From Molanna angustata (lineage: Eukaryota; Arthropoda; Insecta; Trichoptera; Molannidae), in contig OY754981.1 in assembly GCA_963576475.1 (NCBI GenBank), positions 18,256,570-18,320,569 on the forward strand: 64,000 bases of DNA, given 5' to 3'. Below the pieces are notes generated by a model. That model made no database searches and was not told where the DNA came from. It saw nothing but the letters and a program-made list of their open reading frames with translations. Shown one piece after another: positions 1 through 11,237 of the stretch; position 1 is the first letter of the stretch, and every line of letters begins with the position of its first letter. A program made the translations under genes and the position numbers.

Positions 1-258
1 AATGTAGGAGTTCTGAGCATAATTAGTACTACAATTAGGTGGCCTAAATGTATGAGTCTTTCTAGTAAGCCTATTTGGTGCATGAAAGTTTAATTTAGAT
101 AATAACTCACTAGAATCCGTTATATAGTTCACCAACTTGTATAAGTAAGACATGTCAGCTACAGTTCGCCGGGCTTCTAAGGTAGTTAATTTATGATATT
201 GGGCTGATTGTGCGGGATCAACAAAAGAACGTCTGCTTCTATAATCTAAATATATATC
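1..258 (-). mobile_element. Non-LTR retrotransposon fragment, RT C-terminal end (Jockey/CR1-like)
   Basis: Read on the minus strand, the frame is open from about 258 to the window edge. It gives the pattern YHKLTTLEARR.. DMSYLYKLVNYITDS followed by a LLSKLNF..P..R stretch. This is the usual region downstream of the RT domain in Jockey/CR1-type LINEs, where a small helical block with L..RR, D..LYK and N..I precedes the C-terminus. The same pattern recurs on the plus strand at 13200-13330 (YHRLDTLESRR.. HKILNGAIDSPEL). The fragment runs off the left edge and lacks the catalytic RT core. Directly upstream lies a piece of a different LINE type, so the two form a mosaic. This is a dead relic; the clade is inferred from motif shape only. 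Confidence 0.6.
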
Positions 259-261
259 TTA

Positions 262-420
262 TATACTTATATATCTCCGTATGTCCTCATTTTTTATTCT
301 ATTACATATCGTTCTATTACATACTCTTCTTAGTGATCTCTTTTCTAGAGAATTTATTCTACTTACATACGTCTTTTGCCACGTCCATGTTTCACTGGCA
401 TACGTCAATGTAGGAACTAC
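262..420 (-). mobile_element. RTE-type LINE fragment (post-RT region)
   Basis: The minus-strand frame reads VVPTLTYASETWTWQK, then INSLEKRSLRRVCN and IKNEDIRR. This is the well-known RTE-group signature in which 'PTLxYGSETW' is followed by a helix containing 'E.R.LRR..' and 'I.NE.IRR'. A TAA stop at 259-261 ends it, and the frame then runs on into the other LINE relic nearer the window edge. No RT catalytic motif is present. The fragment at 1978-2135 carries the next part of the same protein region (KWMRLRWFGHIKRMNDE), so both may come from one family. It is a pseudogene fragment. Confidence 0.65.
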
Positions 421-852
421 AATCGCATAATCCTGCTTAAAAAATATTAATTCTTGATTTACTGCCATCAGTTCAAGTAATAATGATTGAATTTCACTGG
501 ATGATTGAAGTATCAAGATTGATTGGGGTGAACAATGTGAACTTGCAGGTACCTATACATTTTCTCTTACACTTATATAGACACACTCACACACATATAC
601 ATACACATCCTTACACTCATACGTACACACATACATACACTCATGCACTATCGTTCAGATATAAATGTTTTTCATATGTAGCTCTAAGTATGTAAGCACA
701 GAAGTCAAAATTTATTGTTAATAATGTGGAAATTTGTAATTGGTTTTAGTCTTATACTAATGCATCTATGTATATAATAAATTTTATCATAAGGTAAATT
801 TTCCGGAAATAAAATAAAATTTATTTAACGGAATTTTGGTTTGTAATCAATA
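421..852. other. Non-coding stretch with CA/ATAC-rich low complexity
   Basis: No gene recognised. Positions about 578-650 are an imperfect (CA)/(ATAC) low-complexity stretch on the plus strand; the rest is AT-rich unique sequence. Confidence 0.5.
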
Positions 853-1345
853 TTGAAAAAAGAAACTCAATCACGTTCAATAATAGATGAAGCTTATCAC
901 AAACACAATGTTTGTTATTTGCTAATGTATACCTACATACCAATAATGTTTTGTGAAATAAATTTGAATATATACTCCGATTTATCACATAGAAACGGGA
1001 ACAACAATAAGAATATGTTACGTAAACACGGAAATACATTTATTGTGTCAACATATAGACACCGTCCAATCGATTATTTGAGATCACGTCGAAGTCGTTC
1101 AAATTTCGTTAAACACGATAAATTAAGAGAACCAACAGTTTAAACTATAAACCAACTCAAGCAAGCAACTACTTCAGAAGCGGTTAACAATAACAACGAC
1201 GGGTCCACAAAGAATAATATTTATTTATACGACAGCGATACTGAACTTCGAAGAATTCCCACTTTCTCAGAGTAATTTTCGAAAGCATTACAAACAATCG
1301 AATTGTCCGAAGACATCATCTTCTCCCTTGACCTCCAGAGTGGGT
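853..1345 (+). pseudogene. Coding-like stretch with two in-frame stops, function unknown
   Basis: One plus-strand frame stays coherent for about 490 bases and is broken only by TAA at 1141-1143 and TAA at 1273-1275. It contains low-complexity but protein-like text: an N-rich patch (NGNNNKN), RHRPIDYLRSRRSRSNF, then after the first stop a second N-rich patch, YLYDSDTELRRIPTFSE and, after the second stop, LQTIELSEDIIFSLDLQSG. Base composition is more balanced than the flanks. It ends near a donor-like GGGTGAGTGG at about 1343. It could be a decayed TE protein, a host exon pseudogene or chance. I do not recognise the family. Confidence 0.25.
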
Positions 1346-1977
1346 GAGTGGCGTTCTCTCACGTATACAAGAAGAACCCATTACTACAGTTTCTGGTATT
1401 TGTATTACAATATAAAAAAAATGTGTTTTCTCTAAATATGGTTAGACAGACGGATGGACGTGCACGCGTTGAAATAATATTGAAAACGTGCATTTCGACG
1501 AAAGTAAAAATAACACCAATCTTCGGTTGCTAGTAAAAGTTATCATTAGAAACCAAATGAAAAAATCCAGCAAACGAATAAATTTGATTTAAAATTATAA
1601 GAAATATACGAAATGTATTTAAAGTTCAAATATTCTCAGTATAACAAGAAATTCATGGAAAACATTATAAACCTGATTGAAACCAACATTTTTACTTAAG
1701 ACCTACAATATGTCCTTGGGCAGACGGGATGTACACAATATGCACAATTATTGCCTTCCAATGTATGAAACACGAACAAATATTGTTTATCAGCAAATCT
1801 GTGATATAGAATTTTATTTCGGGAAAAAATGTTAAATGTAGAGGTTTTTTTAATAGCAAGAATAGTAAAAAAAAATTGAATGTAAACAAACTCAAACGAT
1901 AGATTTTCATATTCTCTTTCGATTGAAGTAAAAACATACCTACTTCGTAGGACTTTCTTTAGTTATTTACAATAAAA
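1346..1977. other. AT-rich stretch, nothing recognised
   Basis: No coding or repeat feature was recognised; short open frames here have random-looking composition. Confidence 0.4.
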
Positions 1978-2135
1978 AAATAAAGTCGTTCATCGTTCAT
2001 TCTTTTAATATGTCCAAACCACCTCAGACGCATCCATTTAACTTATAAAATTCGTCTTGATCTTGCATTCTTTACTTGGTGTCCGCATTTTTTATTTCAT
2101 CATATTACCGTTCTATTTCATACTCTCCTTAGTGA
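1978..2135 (-). mobile_element. RTE-type LINE fragment
   Basis: On the minus strand the frame encodes KWMRLRWFGHIKRMNDE, a diagnostic post-RT motif of RTE-type LINEs (LRW.GH..RM...R). Just upstream on the same strand the DNA is similar to the piece at 285-345, with the same 'actctyct tagtgayc' words, although it is out of frame. It is therefore a second, further decayed copy of the LINE family seen at 262-420. No intact open frame remains. Confidence 0.6.
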
Positions 2136-2361
2136 CTACAGCAACATTTCTACAGCAACAAATATGTAAAAAACGGTGTTCTGTATTTTAAAGACTTATT
2201 GTTTGAGGGGTATTGGGAAAAGAATTTCAAATTTAACTATTTAGTCTATTATGGACTCCTAATATTGCATATCCACGATAATCCTTAAATCAATAAAAAT
2301 ATCCAGTAATTTATTGGGGACTCTGTTAGATACAAAAATGTTTTACGATTGTAAAATGGTG

Positions 2362-2470
2362 AAATCAAAACCCTCATGATTCAAAACCCATATCATGGAT
2401 TTAATTAGCATATGGAGTTTAAAATATCTGAAGATATTTTAAACTCCATATGCTAATTATATCCCTCTTA
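2362..2470. mobile_element. MITE-like hairpin, degenerate copy
   Basis: Two perfect 27-base inverted arms lie at 2403-2429 and 2432-2458, separated by 2 bases. The left shoulder, 'gaaatcaaaaccctcatgatt' plus 'cccatatcatgga', is nearly identical to the left half of the 182-bp palindromic element at 32851-33032. The outer GGGGGCAAG ends of that element are not visible here, so this copy is truncated or diverged outside the hairpin. It is a non-coding, non-autonomous element. Confidence 0.6.
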
Positions 2471-3704
2471 TTTCTGAATTTGAAGTTGAGATTTTTTGAG
2501 ATTTTTGAGATTTTTTTACACTGTGCAGCTTAAAAAAAAGGTAAATTCACACACAAAATTGGTTTATGGTATATTGTTAACATTGAATTTTTTGTATGAC
2601 ATACATTTTGACGTGATATAAACTTTATTGGTTATTTTAAATATGAAATATTTTTCGTATTAATTACTGAAATTAGTTCACTACGTAATACTGGATTGAA
2701 AGAAATACAAACAATTATTTATTCGTTCTTTGATTAAAAATTAAAATAAATATAATTAACAACACTAATTTATACAAAATACCAAAACAAACATGTGATA
2801 CAAATCACCGAGGTGATATATTAAATGAAAACGAGATAAACAATAGCAGCAAGTAGAGTATTAATGATAAAACTACACACGGCAGTGAATATAAAACCAC
2901 AAATTAAATTAAAATTAACACGAAAAGAAGGGGACGAGAGAAATGAAGAGCAATTTATAACCCGAGTTTCATCTTGATAGTAGAATAGACTAGCTGTAGA
3001 GTGTGGAGTTGACCATGGCATGGCGTGGACGCGGTGATTGCTAGGGCACGTGTCTATACTGGTGCACAGCACCGCACCGTCCATGCCGAATTATAATTAT
3101 ATTCCTATACTTATCTTGTCATCTCACACCACCACGTACTTAAATACACAAAGAATAATTAAATATAGATTAATCAAATACACGGAGGTTTAAAGGGAAT
3201 TAAAAAATGGTGCGTAATAAATCACTAGTGTACTTAATAGAATTATGGAAATCTTGATAGAAAACGGTTATGATATAGTAAATAATGATACATTTTACGA
3301 TAGAATCAAGAAAAAATAACATAATATTTTTGATACGGTACAAAAAGGGCACTGATCGATTATAATTGATTGTTTACAAATCAATCATTTCAATGCGATA
3401 AGTATCAAATAAACTCACTATGTGATTAATAATTAAGAAAATTGTGAAAATTAGGCTTGATCACAGAGCAAGGAATGACTAAGTTCGGAAGTTTGTGGAA
3501 GAAATTCGTGGCGTTAGTATTTATGAGTTGAGGAATGTACTGTAAGTACTTACCTACATCAATCTTGTACATTAATTCAAAGGGAATAAAATAAAATACA
3601 TAAGAATTAGCGCTTTTTCCAAAACCTGCGAACCATGTTATAAAACGTGATCATCACAAAGGAAATATTTGGATAATTTCATTGACGAAATAAAACGAGT
3701 GGGT
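2471..3704. other. Unique AT-rich DNA with one GC-richer patch
   Basis: Mostly AT-rich and unassigned. A GC-richer island lies at about 2985-3085. On the minus strand it has a TATTTAAG box near 3140 and an ATG at 3084, so it could be an untranslated or first exon, but no recognisable protein follows. Treated as unassigned. Confidence 0.3.
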
Positions 3705-3739
3705 TGTGGCCAACACTAAACTCTCCACACCACAAATAT

Positions 3740-6700
3740 TGACAATGAAATATTTTATTCATTCTAAATTTTACTACCAAGAATATAAATTTTCTAACGA
3801 TAGTATATTTTCATGTTAAGATAGACAAACTATTAATGCAGTATGGTGAAGAATTCTAATGTTGTATGAAATATTTTAATAAAAGCAGATAAATTTTGTT
3901 TTAAAGGACGTTAGAGCATTTTGACAATTTTGACACGTAATATCATATGAAGAAATTTTTGTTATTTATGAAAAGCTAATCAGTTCGATGTTCAAGCTCT
4001 TTACATTATAACATGAAATCAAATTACTGAACTTTTCCATACATAAGAAATTTATCTTATTATATACATTTTTATTCATACTAAATTTTACTACCAGGAA
4101 AATAAATTTCTATCGACAGTATATTTTTATGTTAAGATAGACAAACTATTATTGCAGTATGGTGTAGAATGCTTATGTTGTATGAAATATTTTAATAAAA
4201 GCAGATAAATTTTGTTTTAAAGGACGCGAAAGCATTTTCCAAATTTTGACAGGTGATATCATATGAAGAAATTTTTTGTTATTTATGGAAAGCTAATCAG
4301 TTCTATGTTCAAGCTCTTAACATTATAACATGAAATCAAATTACTGAACTTTTCCATACATAGAAATTTATCTAATTACATTTTTATTCATACTAAATGT
4401 TACTACCAGGAATATAAATTTTCTTCCGATAGTATATTTTTATGTTAAGATAGACAAACTATTAATGCAGTATAGTGAAGAATGCTTATGTTGTATGAAA
4501 TATTTTAAAAAAAGCAGATAAATTTTGTTTTAAAGAACGCGAGAGCATTTTTCAAATTTTGACAGGTGATATCATATGAAGAATTTTTTTGTTATTTATG
4601 GAAAGCTAATCAGTTCTATGTTCAAGCTCTTTACATTATATCATGAAATCAAATTACTGAACTTTTCCATACATAGAAATTTATCTAATTACATTATTAT
4701 TCATACTAAATGTTACTATCAGGAATATAAATTTTCTTCCGATAGTATATTTTTATGATAAGATAGACAAACTTTTAATGCAGTATGGTGTAGAATGCTT
4801 ATGTTGTATGAAATATTTTAAAAAAAGCAGATAAATTTTGTTCTAAAGAACGCGAGAGCATTTTCCAAATTTTGACAGGTGATATCATATGAAGATTTTT
4901 TTTGTTATTTATGGAAAGCTAATCAGTTCTATGTTCAAGCTCTTTACATTATAACATGAAATCAAATTACTGAACTTTTCCATACATAGAAATTTATCTA
5001 ATTACATTTTTATTCATACTAAATGTTACTACCAGGAATATAAATTTTCTTCCGATAGTATATTTTTATGTTAAGATAGACAAACTATTAATGCAGTATA
5101 GTGAAGAATGCTTACGTTGTATGAAATATTTTAAAAAAAGCAGATAAATTTTGTTTTAAAGAACGCGAGAGCATTTTTCAAATTTTGACAGGTGATATCA
5201 TATGAAGAATTTTTTTGTTATTTATGGAAAGCTAATCAGTTCGTTGTTCAAGCTCTTTACATTATATCATGAAATCAAATTACTACACGTTTCCATACAT
5301 AGAAATTTATCTAATTACATTTTTATTCATACTAAATGTTACTACCAGGAATATAAATTTTTTTCCGATAGTATATTTTTATGTTAAGATAAACAAAATA
5401 TTAATGCAGTATAGTGAAGAATGCTTATGTTGTATGAAATATTTTAAAAAAAGCAGATAAATTTTGTTTTAAAGAACGCGAGAGCATTTTCAAAATTTTG
5501 ACACGTGATATTATATGAAGATTTTTTTTGTTATTTATGGAAAGCTAATCAGTTCTATGTTCAAGCTCTTTACATTATAACATGAAATCAAATTACTGAA
5601 CTTTTCCATACATAGAAATTTATCTAATTACATTATTATTCATACTAAATGTTACTATCAGGAATATAAATTTTCTTCCGATAGTATATTTTTATGATAA
5701 GATAGACAAACTTTTAATGCAGTATGGTGTAGAATGCTTATGTTGTATGAAATATTTTAAAAAAAGCAGATAAATTTTGTTCTAAAGAACGCGAGAGCAT
5801 TTTCCAAATTTTGACAGGTGATATCATATGAAGATTTTTTTTGTTATTTATGGAAAGCTAATCAGTTCTATGTTCAAGCTCTTTACATTATAACATGAAA
5901 TCAAATTACTGAACTTTTCCATACATAGAAATTTATCTAATTACATTTTTATTCATACTAAATGTTACTACCAGGAATATAAATTTTCTTCCGATAGTAT
6001 ATTTTTATGTTAAGATATACAAACTATTAATGCAGTATAGTGAAGAATGCTTACGTTGTATGAAATATTTTAAAAAAAGCAGATAAATTTTGTTTTAAAG
6101 AACGCGAGAGCATTTTTCAAATTTTGACAGGTGATATCATATGAAGAATTTTTTTGTTATTTATGGAAAGCTAATCAGTTCGTTGTTCAAGCTCTTTACA
6201 TTATATCATGAAATCAAATTACTACACGTTTCCATACATAGAAATTTATCTAATTACATTTTTATTCATACTAAATGTTACTACCAGGAAAATAAATTTT
6301 CTTCCGATAGTATATTTTTATGTTAAGATAAACAAAATATTAATGCAGTATAGTGAAGAATGCTTATGTTGTATGAAATATTTTAAAAAAAGCAGATAAA
6401 TTTTGTTTTAAAGAACGCGAGAGCATTTTCAAAATTTTGACACGTGATATCATATGAAGATTTTTTTTGTTATTTATGGAAAGCTAATCAGTTCTATGTT
6501 CAAGCTCTTTACATTATAACATGAAATCAAATTACTGAACTTTTCCATACATAGAAATTTATCTAATTACATTTTTATTCATACTAAATGTTACTACCAG
6601 GAATATAAATTTTCTTCCGATAGTATATTTTTATGTTAAGATAAACAAAATATTAATGCAGTATAGTGAAGAATGCTTATGTTGTATGAAATATTTTAAA

Positions 6701-9000
6701 AAAAGCAGATAAATTTTGTTTTAAAGAACGCGAGAGCATTTTCAAAATTTTGACACGTGATATTATATGAAGATTTTTTTTGTTATTTATGGAAAGCTAA
6801 TCAGTTCTATGTTCAAGCTCTTTACATTATAACATGAAATCAAATTACTGAACTTTTCCATACATAGAAATTTATCTAATTACATTATTATTCATACTAA
6901 ATGTTACTATCAGGAATATAAATTTTCTTCCGATAGTATATTTTTATGTTAAGATAGACAAACTATTAATACAGTATAGTGAAGAATGCTTATGTTGTAT
7001 GAAATATTTTAAAAAAAGCAGATAAATTTTGTTTTAAAGAACGCGAGAGCATTTTTCAAATTTTGACAGGTGATATCATATGAAGAATTTTTTTGTTATT
7101 TATGGAAAGCTAATCAGTTCTATGTTCAAGCTCTTTACATTATATCATGAAATCAAATTACTACACGTTTCCATACATAGAAATTTATCTAATTACATTT
7201 TTATTCATACTAAATGTTACTATCAGGAATATAAATTTTCTTCCGATAGTATATTTTTATGTTATGATAAACAAACTATTAATGCAGTATAGTGAAGAAT
7301 GCTTATGTTGTATGAAATATTTTAAAAAAAGCAGATAAATTTTGTTTTAAAGAACGCGAGAGCATTTTCAAAATTTTGACACGTGATATTATATGAAGAT
7401 TTTTTTTGTTATTTATGGAAAACTAATCAGTTCTATGTTCAAGCTCTTTACATTATAACATGAAATCAAATTACTGAACTTTTCCATACATAGAAATTTA
7501 TCTAATTACATTATTATTCATACTAAATGTTACTATCAGGAATATAAATTTTCTTCCGATAGTATATTTTTATGATAAGATAGACAAACTTTTAATGCAG
7601 TATGGTGTAGAATGCTTATGTTGTATGAAATATTTTAAAAAAAGCAGATAAATTTTGTTCTAAAGAACGCGAGAGCATTTTCCAAATTTTGACAGGTGAT
7701 ATCATATGAAGATTTTTTTTGTTATTTATGGAAAGCTAATCAGTTCTATGTTCAAGCTCTTTACATTATAACATGAAATCAAATTACTGAACTTTTCCAT
7801 ACAAAGAAATTTATCTAATTACATTTTTATTCATACTAAATGTTACTACCAGGAATATAAATTTTCTTCCGATAGTATATTTTTATGTTAAGATAAACAA
7901 AATATTAATGCAGTATAGTGAAGAATGCTTATGTTGTATGAAATATTTTAAAAAAAGCAGATAAATTTTGTTTTAAAGAACGCGAGAGCATTTTCCAAAT
8001 TTTGACAGGTGATATCATATGAAGATTTTTTTTGTTATTTATGGAAAGCTAATCAGTTCTATGTTCAAGCTCTTTACATTATAACATGAAATCAAATTAC
8101 TGAACTTTTCCATACAAAGAAATTTATCTAATTACATTTTTATTCATACTAAATGTTACTACCAGGAATATAAATTTTCTTCCGATAGTATATTTTTATG
8201 TTAAGATAAACAAAATATTAATGCAGTATAGTGAAGAATGCTTATGTTGTATGAAATATTTTAAAAAAAGCAGATAAATTTTGTTTTAAAGAACGCGAGA
8301 GCATTTTCAAAATTTTGACACGTGATATTATATGAAGATTTTTTTTGTTATTTATGGAAAGCTAATCAGTTCTATGTTCAAGCTCTTTACATTATAACAT
8401 GAAATCAAATTACTGAACTTTTCCATACATAGAAATTTATCTAATTACATTATTATTCATACTAAATGTTACTATCAGGAATATAAATTTTCTTCCGATA
8501 GTATATTTTTATGTTAAGATAAACAAACTATTAATGCAGTATAGTGAAGAATGCTTATGTTGTATGAAATATTTTAAAAAAAGCAGATAAATTTTGTTCT
8601 AAAGAACGCGAGAGCATTTTCCAAATTTTGACAGGTGATATCATATGAAGATTTTTTTTGTTATTTATGGAAAGCTAATCAGTTCTATGTTCAAGCTCTT
8701 TACATTATAACATGAAATCAAATTACTAAACGTTTCCATACATAGAAATTTATCTAATTACATTTTTATTCATACTAAATGTTACTACCAGGAATATAAA
8801 TTTTCTTCCGATAGTATATTTTTATGTTAAGATAGACAAACTATTAATGCAGTATAGTGAAGACTGCTTATGTTGTATGAAATATTTTAAAAAAAGCAGA
8901 TAAATTTTGTTTCAAAGAGCGTTAGAGCATTTTGACAATGTTTACACGTGATATCATATGAAGAAATTATATGATATCTATGAAAAGCTAATCAGTTCTA
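3740..9000. repeat. 313-bp satellite array, about 16 tandem monomers
   Basis: The word 'gatatcatatgaaga' (variants gatattatatg, aatatcatatg) recurs every about 313 bases from about 3940 to 8950, 16 intervals in all. Each monomer also carries 'ggaaagctaatcagttct', 'caagctctttacattata', 'catacatagaaatttatcta', 'gatagtatatttttatg' and 'gcagataaattttgtt'. Edge monomers (around 3940 and 8945) are more diverged than the core. Variants form a trimeric higher-order pattern in part of the array: the CTACACG variant occurs at 5282, 6221 and 7160, exactly 939 bases (3 x 313) apart. The small open frames of 60-70 codons inside monomers are repeat-driven; 313 is not a multiple of 3, so no continuous protein exists. 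Confidence 0.92.
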
Positions 9001-9570
9001 AGTTCAAGCTATTAATATTCTTCTATCAATATGAAATCAATGAACTGATCATTGCCAAATATAAAAAAATTCTCTTGTTACATATAAGTTTCATACAAAT
9101 ATCCATTAAATAAAATATAATTTTTGAAACCGTTGAATATTTTTCTTTTAACATTGACCAACTTTGAATACAATTTTATGAAGATTCTTGGTGTTGTATA
9201 AATAGTTGAAACCAAATTAAAATATCTCTAATTTCCAGGTCGTGAGAGCATTTTTTCAGTTTTAATAGATGAAATCATAAAGAAACATTGGGAAAAAATG
9301 AACCGTTGTCTATGGAAAACTAATCAGCTCTAAGTTTATGGACTTAACACATGTGATATCAATATGAAGTCAATCGGACTTATAGTTTGGGCTGCAGAGA
9401 GGACACAAAAAAAAAACAACGTAAATGATGAATTCATAGAGAAGAAATCAAAAGTTGTCTATGGAAAACTAATCAGCTCTAGGTCTTTGCACTTTACACA
9501 TATGATGTTAATATGAAGTCGATCAGACTTATAGTTTGGGCTGTAGAGAGGACACAAAAAAGATAAATGC

Positions 9571-9616
9571 TACGGCGTACGGCGTACGGCGTACGGCGTA
9601 CGGCGTACAGCGTATA
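9571..9616. repeat. 7-bp tandem repeat (TACGGCG)n
   Basis: About six near-perfect TACGGCG units form a CpG-rich microsatellite in otherwise AT-rich DNA, inside the right part of the terminal-repeat element. The corresponding place in the relative near 22115-22145 has unexpanded 'acgtcatacgctataacgtcat', so the expansion is specific to this copy. Confidence 0.9.
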
Positions 9617-9757
9617 CGCCATACACACAAACACATCACGACGAAACTCATAGTGTGCATTCTCTACATGATACCCATTGAGAAATTGATGTAAAAAAAA
9701 TACGCTTAAATTTTGCGAAATCATGACTCTCCCCTATTCCATAGTGTGGAGAGTAAA

Positions 9758-10375
9758 AAAAACAAATATATTCGGTATGGGGCATATTTATATATTTAGT
9801 TAATGAATCACATAAAAATATTGGCTTCGACGATGTATTATGCGCTTTGTACATGTTATTTGTCAAAGCGATAAGAAAAGTTACGACACAAAACAAAACT
9901 GCATGTCGTATGTGTGTAGAATTGTTAACACGCACCACTAATCACAATATGTTGTGTAGGTACACTTCAAATAGGGGCAGAAGGAAAAAAAAACACGAGG
10001 TTGGTTTGGTACAACACCAGGTCCTCTGTAAATTAGGGACAATTTGTGAGGGGACACTCCCACTTAGGAATTTGAAAAAATCCAGAAGAACGATTCTTCA
10101 TATACATTAATACAAAACAAACATCAATAAAATGACTTTGTTGTACAATAATCAACACTTCAAAGTTGCACAGTATTTAATTTACAATAAAAATAAATAC
10201 TTTCAAGATTTTCAGAAGTTGTTGCATTAATTTAAACAGCGTAGAGCTACCACAATATTTAAATGACAAAAGAACGGAATAAAGAAGGGTTCAGTTACTT
10301 TCAAATGCGATGCCATAAACCAATAAATCTGTCTAATGGAACACGTGTCTTAAACAACTATATTATCATCAGGAT
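9758..10375. other. AT-rich stretch, nothing recognised
   Basis: No supported gene. An 87-codon plus-strand open frame (9847-10110) has no recognisable motif. Confidence 0.4.
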
Positions 10376-10563
10376 ACAAGCAGAGCTCATAATTTTACTA
10401 GTCTTAATCAAACTACTGTATGATTGCTTGCAAGACGTACAAGCAGAGCTCATCATTTTACTAGTCTTAATCAAACTACTGTATGATTGCTTGCAAGACG
10501 TACAAGCAGAGCTCATAATTATACTAGTCTTAATCAAACTACTGTATGATTGCTTGCAAGTCG
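10376..10563 (+). repeat. 63-bp tandem triplicate
   Basis: Three almost identical 63-base units start at about 10377, 10440 and 10503 with 'caagcagagctcat'. Because 63 is a multiple of 3, the frame that opens at 10263 reads through all units and yields a 21-residue repeat (AELIILLVLIKLLYDCLQ plus linker). The repeat unit is hydrophobic. Only a few substitutions separate the units, so the duplication is recent. The surrounding 130-codon frame has no other recognisable domain, and I regard it as coincidental. Confidence 0.9.
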
Positions 10564-10663
10564 TATTTGAAATAATATATACAGTTCAAACAGTTAACAT
10601 AAGTAGGGAAAAATTCTATGTCCTGCTTGATTTCATTGTCAAAAAAATGATATAATTAAAACA

Positions 10664-11237
10664 TTTTCAGATTACGTTGAGAGATTCTTATGATACAACA
10701 CGGGATAACTGATACATAGTGTGTAATTTATTTTTTTTGAAAAATAATAAAAAAACATAAAATATTACAAAAAATATTAAGGTTTCTGAGTCACGCCAAG
10801 TCTAATATTTAGACGTGTCGGCGTATAATATCTTCATTGGTTACATCATACGAAGTAGTATTAATATAGTTTAATAGTTATTAAATAATATTAACAATAA
10901 TTAAATAAACATTAAAATGTAATAAATTATTAGTAATAATCTGACTCTGGACTTAGTTTATTGAAACTTCATAAAAAACGTACAACTTAATTTACGTTTA
11001 ATGAACTAGCAAATGAATCAATCATTATATGACACGTCATAACAATACAAAAAATTAAGACAATGATTTAGCCAAAACATTTATTGAAATACAAAACGGA
11101 TTTAGAAAAAAATGTAAAGGAGTGAAGGATGTTTTTTTAAACAAAATCCTTGCTTGCAAAAGACACATAATTAATCATATTCCAATAAGAAAAATAAAAA
11201 TCAACAGTGGGTAGTTTAAATAATCGATACAAATATA
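10664..11237. other. AT-rich stretch, nothing recognised
   Basis: Very AT-rich DNA without recognisable gene or repeat. Confidence 0.4.

Larger units (their letters stand above)
3705..9757. mobile_element. Terminal-repeat element with satellite-expanded interior (copy 1)
   Basis: The left end (3707-3731) reads 'ggttgtggccaacac' then 'actctccacac'. The right end (9741-9755) reads 'catagtgtggagagt', the reverse complement of the same ACTCTCCACAC motif, giving short inverted termini. Between them lie the 313-bp satellite array and two further diverged repeats of the same type (9230-9400 and 9410-9560), each with 'tatggaaaactaatcagctcta' and 'tatagtttgggctg'. A non-expanded relative lies at 21370-22235 with the same left motif (attgtggccacca), the same middle (cgtgagagcat.. 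gttgtcta) and the same right side (tagtttgggctgta, catgatacccrttgaga, tagtggagt). No transposase frame was seen, so it is non-autonomous; the superfamily is unknown. Confidence 0.6.

Noticed and set aside
4576..7338. Family of 60-70-residue peptides (MKNFFVIYGKLISS..) repeated along the satellite
   Set aside because: They arise because neighbouring monomers share an open stretch; the 313-bp period is not a multiple of 3, many monomers have the frame broken by a one-base change, and there is no sign of a start context or conserved protein.
3740..9000. CRISPR-like interpretation of regularly spaced repeats
   Set aside because: Monomers are contiguous 313-bp tandem units without unique spacers, in a eukaryotic context.
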